A stretch of DNA of 64,000 bases from Arthrobacter sp. TPD3018. GTDB lineage: Bacteria; Pseudomonadota; Alphaproteobacteria; Sphingomonadales; Sphingomonadaceae. Under the pieces are notes generated by a model that worked only from the letters and a program-made list of their open reading frames with translations, did no database searches and was not told the DNA's origin. The DNA is taken from contig QDFQ01000002.1 in assembly GCA_003075315.1 (NCBI GenBank), positions 474,661 through 538,660 of the forward strand. Direction: 5' to 3'. Positions 9,471 through 17,902 of this stretch are shown here, one piece after another. The position numbers and the translations under genes were made by a program. The stretch's first letter is position 1. Every line of letters begins with the position of its first letter.

Positions 9471-9701
9471 ATGAATGCGACCCTAGACACACCTCAGGCA
9501 ACGTCGACCAGGATCGCCTTGCGGCCCCTTCTGACGCCGGGTGACGCGGGCGGCGCCATCGGCTATATCGGTGGCGAGACCGAAGGAGCCATGACCATGA
9601 ACGACCGGAAGATCAGGGCCACCCGCCCTGCCCTTTCCGTCTGCCGTGGTCTCTATGTCGAGCTTTCTCACCCTTTCCAATCTCTTCGCCGCCACGCCTG
9701 A
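9471..9701 (+). CDS. Possible leader ORF overlapping the start of the ABC-F gene
   Basis: An open frame of up to 76 residues runs from ATG 9471 (GAGG about nine bases upstream) to a TGA at 9699-9701. A second in-frame start at 9591 (MTMNDRKIRATRPALSV..., GGAG eight bases upstream) would give a 36-residue peptide. Either version ends 47 nt inside the ABC-F coding sequence in another frame. The ABC-F start at 9655 has no clear ribosome site of its own, so translation through this frame could control it. Alternatively it is a decayed gene remnant: TRIALRPLLTPGDAGGAIGY is reminiscent of a GNAT N-terminus. Confidence 0.3.
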   Translation: MNATLDTPQATSTRIALRPLLTPGDAGGAIGYIGGETEGAMTMNDRKIRATRPALSVCRGLYVELSHPFQSLRRHA

Positions 9702-11265
9702 CGGCCGACCGCTCTTCCATGATCTGACCTTGTCAGTCGGTGCGGAGCGCATCGGCCTGGCCGGACGCAACGGATCGGGCAAGTCGACGCTGCTGCACAT
9801 CATCGCAGGCGACGCGCTTCCCCTGTCCGGCACAATCCGCCGCACGGGTACGGTCGGCCAGCTCGCCCAGCTTTGGCACGAAGGAGATAGCGTCGCCGAA
9901 GCGCTTGCCGTCCACGAACCGCTGTCGATCCTGACCAGGATCGAAGCCGGGGATGGCACCGCGGCGGACTTCGACGCCGCCGACTGGGCGCTGCCGGCGA
10001 TAATCGACGCCGCACTCGCCGATGTCGGCCTAGACGGCATCGCCTTGGAGCGTCCGATGGGAAGCCTGTCCGGCGGCGAGCGGACGCGGATCGGCATGGC
10101 CCGGCTGGCGATCGCCAAGCCCGACCTGTTGCTGCTCGACGAACCGACCAACAATCTCGACGCGGACGGCCGAGCCGCCATCGAGCACTGGATCGCCGGC
10201 TGGCGCGGCGGCCTGTTGGTCGCCAGCCACGATCGCACGCTGCTCGAAACCATGGACCGCATCGTCGAGCTCAGCTCAATCGGCAATCGCATCGTCGGGG
10301 GCGGCTGGTCGGCCTTCGCGGCGGCACGCGACGCCGAACGCGCGCTCGCAGAGGCTGAACGGGCCCGCACCGATGCCGCCCTTCGCACCACGCGCCTGGC
10401 CGCCCAGTCCGCGCGCGAGGCCAAGGACCGACGCGACAAGGCCGGTCGCGCCTTCGCCGCCAAGGGGTCGGAGCCGAAGATCCTGCTCGGCCGCCAAGCC
10501 GAGCGCGCAGAGAACAGCAGTGGGCATGGCCGCCGCCTCGCCGAACGGCAGATCGAGGAGGCCGTGCAAGCCCGCGCATCCGCCCAGACGCGAGTCGAGG
10601 TGCTGACGCCGCTGACGATCGACCTCCCCGCCACCGGCCTCTCGTCGCAGGCTGAGATACTGTCGATCGAGCAAGCGACCGTCGCATATGGCGACCGACA
10701 GTTCGGACCCTGGTCGCTGACGATCCGCGGCGCCGAACGTGTCGCACTGACCGGCCGCAACGGTGCGGGCAAATCCACCCTGCTCCGCCTCGCCAAGGGC
10801 GAGCTAGCACCGGCCAGCGGTACGGTTCGCCGACGCGCCGATCGGATCGCGATGCTCGACCAGCATGTCGGCCTGCTCGACGCCGCCGACACTATCGTCG
10901 GCAACCTGCGCCGCCTCCACCCTACACTGGACGAGGAGGCGGTCCACGCCGCCTGCGCGCGCTTCGCCTTTCGCAACCGCGACGCCCTGCGGATCGTCGG
11001 CACGCTATCCGGCGGGGAGCAACTGCGCGCGGGATTGGCCGCCGCGCTCACCGGCCCACAACCGCCCTGGCTACTGATCCTCGACGAGCCGACCAACCAT
11101 CTCGACATCGAGTCGATCGAGGTTCTGGAACGCGCGCTGCAAGGGTTTGACGGGGCGCTGCTCGTGGTCAGCCACGACGCTCGCTTCCTGAACGCGATCG
11201 GCATCGAACGATCCGTGCCTGTCACCAGCATCGCAACGGATGCCGCCATGGCCGGACCCGCTTAG
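9655..11265 (+). CDS. ABC-F family ATPase (duplicated ATP-binding cassette, no membrane domain)
   Basis: 536 residues with two complete cassettes: Walker A GRNGSGKST near residue 38, signature LSGGER near 138, Walker B LLLLDEPTNN near 160; then Walker A GRNGAGKST near 368, signature LSGGEQ near 452 and Walker B LLILDEPTNH near 475. The cassettes are joined by an Arg/Ala/Glu-rich helical linker (about 220-320), the region that reaches into the ribosome in ABC-F proteins. There are no membrane spans. ABC-F proteins act on the ribosomal E site, in translation factor roles or in antibiotic protection. The start at ATG 9655 matches the family N-terminus (FLTLSNLFAATPDGRPLF). See the overlapping leader ORF. 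Confidence 0.92.
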   Translation: MSSFLTLSNLFAATPDGRPLFHDLTLSVGAERIGLAGRNGSGKSTLLHIIAGDALPLSGTIRRTGTVGQLAQLWHEGDSVAEALAVHEPLSILTRIEAGDGTAADFDAADWALPAIIDAALADVGLDGIALERPMGSLSGGERTRIGMARLAIAKPDLLLLDEPTNNLDADGRAAIEHWIAGWRGGLLVASHDRTLLETMDRIVELSSIGNRIVGGGWSAFAAARDAERALAEAERARTDAALRTTRLAAQSAREAKDRRDKAGRAFAAKGSEPKILLGRQAERAENSSGHGRRLAERQIEEAVQARASAQTRVEVLTPLTIDLPATGLSSQAEILSIEQATVAYGDRQFGPWSLTIRGAERVALTGRNGAGKSTLLRLAKGELAPASGTVRRRADRIAMLDQHVGLLDAADTIVGNLRRLHPTLDEEAVHAACARFAFRNRDALRIVGTLSGGEQLRAGLAAALTGPQPPWLLILDEPTNHLDIESIEVLERALQGFDGALLVVSHDARFLNAIGIERSVPVTSIATDAAMAGPA

Positions 11266-11308
11266 GCCGTCGTCTGTTTCACGAGACTATCGGCAAGCCC
11301 CACCGCGT

Positions 11309-11704
11309 TCAAAGGGCGTAGAGGATTACCGGCGCGACCACGCCCGCGACGAGCATGATAATCGCCTCTCGCCGCGTCGTGCGCAGGTGAAGCGCGATCG
11401 CGCAGCCCGAGATCGCCGAGATTGCCAGAGCGACCGCCATCAGGACGACGAACAGACGCAACGCGATATGCTCGCGTGGTGCCGGGGCCGCTGGTCCGAC
11501 CGACGCCGGAGCCACGACCGCCGTGGGTGGCTTGGGCTTCGACAGCCGCTGGTGCTTATGCAGGCTCGCCGCCGCGGCCAGCCAGGCGGGAACCGGCCCA
11601 TGCTTGGCTTCGTGCAGCTCCAGCGTCTGGAGCGCGCCCGTTACGGCAAAGAACAGGATCGCGGGGGCAAAAAACAACCCAATCAGCCGGTGATAACGGC
11701 GCAA
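11309..11704 (-). CDS. PepSY-type small membrane protein
   Basis: 131 residues with an N-terminal membrane helix (RLIGLFFAPAILFFAVTGALQTL), a soluble Pro/Ala-rich middle (SKPKPPTAVVAPASVGPAAPAP) and two C-terminal hydrophobic helices (IALRLFVVLMAVALAISAISGC and AIIMLVAGVVAPVILYAL). The opening RRYHRLIGLFFAPAILFFAVTG resembles the start of PepSY-associated TM proteins, which accompany siderophore receptors and often assist iron reduction. It lies 102 nt downstream of the TonB receptor on the same strand and is probably co-transcribed. Confidence 0.75.
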   Translation of the reverse strand: MRRYHRLIGLFFAPAILFFAVTGALQTLELHEAKHGPVPAWLAAAASLHKHQRLSKPKPPTAVVAPASVGPAAPAPREHIALRLFVVLMAVALAISAISGCAIALHLRTTRREAIIMLVAGVVAPVILYAL

Positions 11705-11806
11705 GGTACGCGCCTACTGGCCGCGCGGCCGGGGAGAAGAGGATGGAATGGCCATGAGGTTCCTTGGAAGAATGGCCAGGACGACCCGCGCCGTCCCGAC
11801 CCGGCA

Positions 11807-13966
11807 TCAGAAGCCCGCGCCGAGCGTCAGGCGGATGGTGCGCGGCGTGCCGACGTACAGATGCGTCTCGCCCCCCGTCGCCCAATAGGTCTTGTCGAGC
11901 AGATTGTCGGCGGTCACCCGGACGGTGATCGCATGGGCGTCCGCGCGGGTCAGGCGATACGCCGCACCCAGGCTGACCGTGGCATAGCCGGGCAGGAATA
12001 CGCGGTCCTGCAAATCGTCGGACCGACGGCCGGTATAATAGACTCCGCCGTTCAATTCGGCGCCCTCCAGCCAATGCGGGCGGTAGGCCAGGAAGGCCGA
12101 CCCGGCATAGCGCGGTGCATTGATGACATGGCGGTTGTTCTGCGCCGCGACGCTGGTCTTCACCTGCACCGCATCGAGAAACTGCCACGACACCGCCCCC
12201 GTCAGCGCGGGCAGGATGCGCCCCTGGAACGACGCCTCCACACCCCGGAACCGGGCGCGGCCGTCGCTGACGAAGACATTGTTGGCATCGACATAGGTCG
12301 AGGGCCGGTCGATGTCGAAATAGGCCAGGCTGGCGCTCGCCCCGGCGGCGTCGGCCTTGATGCCGACTTCCTTCTGGCGGCTGACCAGCGGCGGCAGGAT
12401 CGCGCCCGCATTGGCCGCGGTCAGCGGCGCGGTGCCCGCACTCTCCAACCCTTCGACGTACGAGGCATAGAGGCTGGCCTGGTGAACCGGATGGACGATC
12501 ACCGCCGCCATCGGCGACACCTTGTTCAGTTGGAACGGCGCGCTACCGACCTTTTCCACGCGGAAGTCGGACTGACGCACCCCGCCGATCACGGTCAGCG
12601 CGTCACCGACATGCGCGGTGTCCATCAGGTAGAAACCCTTGTCGTCGGTATATTGCTTGAAGGCCGCCGACTTGGGCGTGAACTTCAAGTCCGAGGTCGG
12701 GACGGCAGGCGGCACGAAATAGTTGCTGACCCCGGTAAAGCTGCTGGTCGCGGCGGCCCCTTCCCAAAGATGGTTGGCCGCATAGCCGGCCAGGATGTCC
12801 TGGCGCAGGATGCCCGTGGTAATGACGCCGTTGATCTCGGCGCGGACGCTGTTGTTGCCGAAATCCTCGCTGGGGCTGACATAGCCGATCAGCGTCGCGG
12901 CACCGGTCGTATAGTTGGTCGGGTTGATGTCGACGATCCAGCGGCTGCGATGCAGTCGCGCGATGCCGCCGTCGACATGGACCGACCAGGTGTCATCGAT
13001 CCGGTAGTTGAGCCGCGCCAGACCATTCGTCACCCGCCCGAAATAGGCGGCATCCGTTGGGGCGAAGCGGAGATGCGGGTCGGGATAGGGCGGCAGTGTC
13101 ACGGTACCGCCGATGCCCTTCACGGCGCCGACCGGCCCCGGCAGCATGACCGCGCCGGGCTCGGCCATCTTGCGCTCATAATGCTCGATATCGAATTGCA
13201 GCGACAGCCGGTCGGTCGGTCGCACGTCGAATGCGCCGCTGGTCAGCCAGCGATAGCCGCTCACGCCGTTGAAGGGCGTTTCCAGATGCGCGGCATAGCC
13301 GTTCAGCCGCATTCCGAACTGACCGTTGCTGCCGAACAACCGCCCGATATCGGCACCGATGCCATACGTCCCCTCGACATCGGTATCCAGGCGGAAGTCC
13401 GTAACCGGATCGCGCCCGGCCCGCTTGGTGACCATGTTGACGATTACCGATGGGCTGGTGAAGCCATAATAGAGCGCCGACACGCCCTTCAACGCTTCGA
13501 CCCGTTCCTTGTTCTCGATCGGGATCGGCAGATAGTTGATGATCGGCAGCGTGCCGTTCAGGCGGAAATTGGTGCGTGGGTTGGCAACGACGCCGCGCGC
13601 GGCATAGCTGTTGGCGGTCAGCGGGCTGTTCCCCTGCTGGGTGATGCCCGCGACGTTGCGCAGCGCATCGTCCAGCCCGCGTGCGTCCTGCGCCCGTAGC
13701 AGGCTGCTGTCGATCACCGTCACTGTCAGTGGCGTGTCGAGCAGCGACTGGTTGCGGAATGCGCCGACCTGCGTCTCAGTCGGTGCCGCGCCCTTGTCGC
13801 GATGGCCGGTAACCAGGATGTCGCCGTCCTTCGCAAAGCCGGTCTGCGGGTCGGGATCGACCGGATCGGCCCAGGCCGCCGATGGCGTCGCGAGCGTCAG
13901 GATCGACGTCAAAAGGATAGCGTTGCGATACCGGCGCATTCGCCGGCCGCTCTGGCCGTTCGTCAT
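11807..13966 (-). CDS. TonB-dependent siderophore receptor
   Basis: 719 residues. The start at 13966 has GAGGGG about eight bases upstream. A signal peptide (RNAILLTSILTLATPSAAWA) precedes a DGDILVTGH TonB-box-like motif, a plug domain (SLLDTPLTVTVIDSSLL, ENKERVEALKGVSALYYG) and a 22-strand-type barrel ending in RLTLGAGF. The ALYYG(F)TSPSVIVNMVTK segment is typical of the ferric-siderophore class. It is preceded on the same strand by a two-component pair and followed by a PepSY protein, so signal-controlled metal or siderophore uptake is likely. The actual ligand is unknown. Confidence 0.93.
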   Translation of the reverse strand: MTNGQSGRRMRRYRNAILLTSILTLATPSAAWADPVDPDPQTGFAKDGDILVTGHRDKGAAPTETQVGAFRNQSLLDTPLTVTVIDSSLLRAQDARGLDDALRNVAGITQQGNSPLTANSYAARGVVANPRTNFRLNGTLPIINYLPIPIENKERVEALKGVSALYYGFTSPSVIVNMVTKRAGRDPVTDFRLDTDVEGTYGIGADIGRLFGSNGQFGMRLNGYAAHLETPFNGVSGYRWLTSGAFDVRPTDRLSLQFDIEHYERKMAEPGAVMLPGPVGAVKGIGGTVTLPPYPDPHLRFAPTDAAYFGRVTNGLARLNYRIDDTWSVHVDGGIARLHRSRWIVDINPTNYTTGAATLIGYVSPSEDFGNNSVRAEINGVITTGILRQDILAGYAANHLWEGAAATSSFTGVSNYFVPPAVPTSDLKFTPKSAAFKQYTDDKGFYLMDTAHVGDALTVIGGVRQSDFRVEKVGSAPFQLNKVSPMAAVIVHPVHQASLYASYVEGLESAGTAPLTAANAGAILPPLVSRQKEVGIKADAAGASASLAYFDIDRPSTYVDANNVFVSDGRARFRGVEASFQGRILPALTGAVSWQFLDAVQVKTSVAAQNNRHVINAPRYAGSAFLAYRPHWLEGAELNGGVYYTGRRSDDLQDRVFLPGYATVSLGAAYRLTRADAHAITVRVTADNLLDKTYWATGGETHLYVGTPRTIRLTLGAGF

Positions 13967-14072
13967 GATGATTGCCCCTCAAGCTGTGTTGCCGGGGCCG
14001 CTAAGCCTGCGTCATGTCACTTCTGTTGCAAAGCGAACAGGTTGGGAAAATGTATAGGAACCGCACGCGACG

Positions 14073-15440
14073 TCAGTCGGGCGGCGCGCCCTCGACCTTA
14101 AGGCGAAGAACGACGCCCAGCCCCGGCCCGGCATCTTCCAGCGTCAGGGTCATGCCATGCATTTCCGCGATCGCAGCGACCAGGCTCAGCCCCAATCCAT
14201 GCCCCGGCGTTGCGCGGCTTGCGTCGAGCCGGGTAAAGCGCTGGAGCACACGCACCCGATCCGCAGCGGGGATACCCGGCCCGTCGTCCCGCACCGACAG
14301 CAGGATCGTGTCCTCCACATGGTCCAGCGTCACGAACACGCGGGTTTCGGGCGGGGTATGGGTCGCGGCATTCTCGATCAGATTGACGAGCGCCTGCGCG
14401 AGCAACTGCCGATCGCCGACGATGGCCACGCCCTGTGCCACCGCCCAGGTCAACCCCCGCCCGCCATCGCGCAGCGCGGGCTCGTAGCTTTCGCACATGT
14501 CCTCGACCAGTGCCGACAGGTCAACCAGCCCGAAGCCGCGCCGCCCGCCGCCCGCTTCGATCTCCGAGATACGCAGCAGCGCTGCGAAGAGGTCGAGCAC
14601 ATCGTCCGCCTGTGCGACGATTGATGCCAGTCGTGCGCGGCCTCTGTCCGATCCGTCCCACTCACCGGCCGCCCGCTCGGCCTCGACCCGCAGCCGGGTC
14701 AGCGGTGTGCGCAGGTCGTGCGCGATGTCGCTCGATACCTGACGCAGATTGCCGATCAAGGCGCTGATACGATCCAGCATCGCATTGAGGATTGTGGCCA
14801 GGCGGTCGAACTCGTCATCGCCCTTGATCGGCATCCGCCGCTCCAGTCGCCCGACCATGATCGCGCGCGCGGTGTCAGCGATCGCCTCCAGTCGGCGGCG
14901 TAGATGCCCGCTCAGCAACAGTGCGCTGACGATGCCCAACATGGCAACGGCCAGCCCCTGGAACACGAACAGCCGGGTAATCGGCGCGGCCGCCGCCCCG
15001 ACGGCATCTCCGGCGGAGGCGATGACGACGGTCGATCCATCCCCCAGCCGCACCGAGAAGATCCGCGCCGGTATGGGGGCGATATGGCGAGGGTATAGCA
15101 TGACCTGTCGCCATCCCGGCGGCTCGATTGCAAGAACCGCCGCCCCTGCGATCCGGTGGCCATCGCGGGCGAACACGGCACGCAGCAGATCGGGCATCAT
15201 GTCCGCCCGCTGGGCCATCGCCCCCACCAGCCCGACACGGCCGCCCTTGCGAAAATGATGGACCAGACTGCGCGCGTCGTCGGTGATCCGCTGGTCGACC
15301 TGTCGCTGCACCGTGACGTGAAAAGCGTGGACCACCAACCCGCCGAGCAACGCGGTGGCAAGCAGGATGGCGACGGAATGGATCAGCGCGATCCGCAGCG
15401 TCGCCGAATGCCGCCACCGCAGCAGCCGATCAAACCCCAT
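14073..15440 (-). CDS. Two-component sensor histidine kinase
   Basis: 455 residues from ATG 15440, which lies inside the last codons of the response regulator gene (11-nt overlap); the frame is open further upstream but would duplicate the regulator tail. Layout: TM helix near 14-36, periplasmic sensor region of ~120 residues, second TM helix (LFVFQGLAVAMLGIVSALLL), HAMP, HisKA with SSDIAHDLRTPLTRL (phospho-His near 241), then HATPase_c with NLIENAATHTP (N box), DDGPGIP (G1) and GHGLGLSLV (G2). OmpR/EnvZ-type signalling partner of the gene before it. Its position ahead of the siderophore receptor suggests control of that gene. Confidence 0.93.
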   Translation of the reverse strand: MGFDRLLRWRHSATLRIALIHSVAILLATALLGGLVVHAFHVTVQRQVDQRITDDARSLVHHFRKGGRVGLVGAMAQRADMMPDLLRAVFARDGHRIAGAAVLAIEPPGWRQVMLYPRHIAPIPARIFSVRLGDGSTVVIASAGDAVGAAAAPITRLFVFQGLAVAMLGIVSALLLSGHLRRRLEAIADTARAIMVGRLERRMPIKGDDEFDRLATILNAMLDRISALIGNLRQVSSDIAHDLRTPLTRLRVEAERAAGEWDGSDRGRARLASIVAQADDVLDLFAALLRISEIEAGGGRRGFGLVDLSALVEDMCESYEPALRDGGRGLTWAVAQGVAIVGDRQLLAQALVNLIENAATHTPPETRVFVTLDHVEDTILLSVRDDGPGIPAADRVRVLQRFTRLDASRATPGHGLGLSLVAAIAEMHGMTLTLEDAGPGLGVVLRLKVEGAPPD

Positions 15441-16119
15441 CGCGCATCCGATAGCCGGCGCCGCGCACCGTCTCGATCGCCTCACCGCACCCCGCATCGG
15501 CAAGGCGCGTGCGCAAGCGGCTCAGGTGCGTCTCGACGATGTTCGTGCGGGGATCGAAGTGCAGCTTCCACACGCTTTCGAGCAGCATGGTGCGGGTCAC
15601 CAGCTTCCCTTGCGCCCGCAGCAGTTCCTCCAGCAACCGGAACTCGCGCGGCTGCATTGGAACCGCCGTCCCCTGCCAGCGAACCGCGCGGTCGAGCAGG
15701 TCCAGCGTCAACCCGCCCCAGCGCAGCGAAACTTCGGGACCATTCTTGTCCGTCTTCGCTGCCCATCTCCGCCCCAGCGCGTTCATCCGCGCGGTCAGCT
15801 CCGGCAGTGCGAAGGGCTTGACCAGATAATCGTCTGCGCCGGCCTCCAGCCCCTCGACCCGGTCCTCGATCGCGCCGAGCGCCGTTAGCATCAGGACAGG
15901 CAGATGCCGATCGCGTCGCCGGATGGCGGCCAACACGCTCATCCCGTCACCGTCCGGCATCAGCCGGTCCAGCACCGCCAGATCGAACGGCTCCGCCTCT
16001 AGCAGCGTCAGAGCATCACGGCCGGTCGACGCGATCCGGACATCATGCCCCGCCGCACCGAGTCCGACGCCGATATTCTCAGCGGTGGTCGCATCATCCT
16101 CCGCCAGCAGGATTTTCAT
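15430..16119 (-). CDS. OmpR-family response regulator
   Basis: 229 residues: receiver domain (acidic pocket EDD at 7-9, phospho-acceptor Asp51 in LAVLDRLMPDGDG, Thr in LMLTALG, Lys in DYLVKPF near 100) and a C-terminal winged helix (REFRLLEELLRAQGKLVTR, LESVWKLHFDPRTNIVETHLSRLR, IETVRGAGYRM). It is the first gene of a minus-strand block: regulator, kinase (11-nt overlap), siderophore receptor, PepSY. No strong ribosome site is visible before ATG 16119; the 16120-16369 gap upstream shows nothing I can call. Confidence 0.94.
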   Translation of the reverse strand: MKILLAEDDATTAENIGVGLGAAGHDVRIASTGRDALTLLEAEPFDLAVLDRLMPDGDGMSVLAAIRRRDRHLPVLMLTALGAIEDRVEGLEAGADDYLVKPFALPELTARMNALGRRWAAKTDKNGPEVSLRWGGLTLDLLDRAVRWQGTAVPMQPREFRLLEELLRAQGKLVTRTMLLESVWKLHFDPRTNIVETHLSRLRTRLADAGCGEAIETVRGAGYRMRDGV

Positions 16120-16369
16120 CAGCGGCTAAGCCCCGTCGCCAGAACCACGCGGTAAAGGATGGCGAGGAGCAGGCGTGATGGCGGCATGGACCTGGAAACA
16201 GCGAGACAGGAAACCGCAGTCGCGAAACCTCTTCGACGATCGCGGCTAGGGCGACGACGCCCCTAAAGTTCGTTGATGACCGCGACATGACGGTGCCCGC
16301 AACCGTCGTCGTCCGCGCGCGCCCATCGGCGCCGTCTGCCGAAGCCTTCCCTGCGGGCACTGCCACTGG

Positions 16370-17902
16370 CTAACGCTGGCAGCGGTCCCAGCAGTAGCGG
16401 TAGCGCAACTCGGCGGTGCCGCCTGGCGCAACGATCACCCTCCACGTCGGCGCGCCGTCGATGATCGGCAGCGTCGCGTCGATCGCCTCGATCCGCTGAC
16501 CGGCGGTGCCGATCGGCACGTCGACCGACGCAGGCGCGACACCGGCGTTGGTCAGCACCACGCGCATGATGTCGGCAGAGATACGCTCCTGCATGACCGT
16601 CACCTGCGGGCTGATGCCCGCGGCGATGCGAAAGGACTCCCCCTCCGCACGGTCCGTCAACGCGCCCTGACCGAGCAGCAGCCGCTCGCCCTCGCGCGTG
16701 GTATAGACCGCGGTGCTGCCCGCCGGCAGCGGCAGCCCGAGACCGGCGTCACGACGATTGCGCAGGGCGAGGACGATGCGCGTCGGCGCGCTCGCAACGG
16801 GTTGTCCGGGATAGAGACGGACGCGATACCGTCGATCGAAGGGAACGCCGGCGCGGGACAAGAGCGCGACCTGCTTCTGCGCGCGCGGCGCGACGGTGAC
16901 ACGCATCGGCACCCGGTAGAGCTTGAGGTCGCCGAGGTTCTCCGGTGCCGGCGGTGCCGGTGCCGGCTCCGGTGCCGGCGGCGGCGGCGGAGGAGGAGGC
17001 GGCGCTGCCATTCGCGAACCGGTAACGACGATGTCGTCAGCCTCCTCGAACGTCTCCTCAGGCAGATCGGACGTCGTCGTGCCGAGCGGATAGCAGGACA
17101 GCGACAGCGCGGCGACAGCCCGCTCGAGCCCCGGCGTCCATACGCGGTTGAGCCTGCCCGCGACCGCACTGAGCTGCGCGTCGGGGAAGCGTTCGGGATT
17201 GGCGTTGGCGAGCGTCAGCCAGGCGAACAGGTCGAGCGTACGGCCGTCGGGCGCGACGGTGGCGACATAGCTCGAACGCCAGTCGAAGCCGCTGGCGAGG
17301 TAGCTCAGCTTCAAGGTGACGGTGCGCGCCACCGGGCTGACCGTCGAGACACTGAGCACGGGCTTCGCCGAGAGTCCGCCGGGCACGCCGGCGAAGCTCA
17401 GTCGTTCGGGCAAGCCCGAACAGCGCAGCGTCTCGATCCCGGCGCGCGTCTTCAGCACGACGCCTCTCGCAGGGCCGGCGATGATCGTCGCCTGTTCGGA
17501 GACTCGGCGGCCGGTGGCGCGATCCGTACGCGTCAGCGTCACGGTGCGGCCAAGCGTGCCGTCGACCAGCGCGGCAGGCGACAGCAGGCGCGCGTCGCGG
17601 TTCTTTTCGATGACGCCGCCGGGCAACCCCTCGACCACCGCGCTCACCGGTACGATGCCCTCGGCAACGCCCTCGAAGCGCAGGGTCGATGCGCCCTTCG
17701 GCACGGCGATACGGCGGGTTTCGGTGACCAGCGCGAAGCCTTGCAGATAGCCGAGGTTCATCGCGCCTCGGCCGTAGGGCGCGCGATAGACGGTCAGTGC
17801 GACTGTTGCGGGCGCCCGCGACGTCACGACGCCCGGTATCGCAGGCAGAGGTGCGGCGCCGATCGCGATGAGCGCCGGCAAAACCGTCAGCAGCGCGCGC
17901 AT
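16370..17902 (-). CDS. DUF4139 protein with internal TonB-box-like motif and polyproline tract
   Basis: 510 residues. The ATG at 17902 shares a base with the TGA of the upstream homologue (TGATG), so translation is coupled. Signal peptide (RALLTVLPALIAIGAAPLPA), an N-terminal region with dispersed short beta-strands, then an acidic stretch near 280 followed by DDIVVTGSRM (about 288-298), nine consecutive prolines and a further Pro/Ala/Glu linker, then the C-terminal DUF4139-type beta domain ending in CWDRCQR. DIVVTGSR is the motif seen at the N-terminus of TonB receptors in this same window; its place in the middle of a periplasmic protein is odd. Function unknown. The second of two tandem paralogues. 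Confidence 0.8.
   Translation of the reverse strand: MRALLTVLPALIAIGAAPLPAIPGVVTSRAPATVALTVYRAPYGRGAMNLGYLQGFALVTETRRIAVPKGASTLRFEGVAEGIVPVSAVVEGLPGGVIEKNRDARLLSPAALVDGTLGRTVTLTRTDRATGRRVSEQATIIAGPARGVVLKTRAGIETLRCSGLPERLSFAGVPGGLSAKPVLSVSTVSPVARTVTLKLSYLASGFDWRSSYVATVAPDGRTLDLFAWLTLANANPERFPDAQLSAVAGRLNRVWTPGLERAVAALSLSCYPLGTTTSDLPEETFEEADDIVVTGSRMAAPPPPPPPPPAPEPAPAPPAPENLGDLKLYRVPMRVTVAPRAQKQVALLSRAGVPFDRRYRVRLYPGQPVASAPTRIVLALRNRRDAGLGLPLPAGSTAVYTTREGERLLLGQGALTDRAEGESFRIAAGISPQVTVMQERISADIMRVVLTNAGVAPASVDVPIGTAGQRIEAIDATLPIIDGAPTWRVIVAPGGTAELRYRYCWDRCQR

Noticed and set aside
9483..11249. 588-codon minus-strand frame opposite the ABC-F gene
   Set aside because: Ser/Arg/Ala-rich shadow of a gene with two intact ATPase cassettes.
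11240..13699. 819-codon plus-strand frame opposite the siderophore receptor
   Set aside because: Low-complexity Arg/Asp/Gln composition and exact antisense of a complete TonB receptor.
16094..16366. 90-codon minus-strand frame upstream of the response regulator
   Set aside because: Overlaps the regulator start in another frame, has unlikely composition and no ribosome site.
16940..17010. CRISPR-like or minisatellite repeat
   Set aside because: The GGTGCC/GGCGGC repetition simply encodes the polyproline and Pro/Ala linker of the DUF4139 protein.
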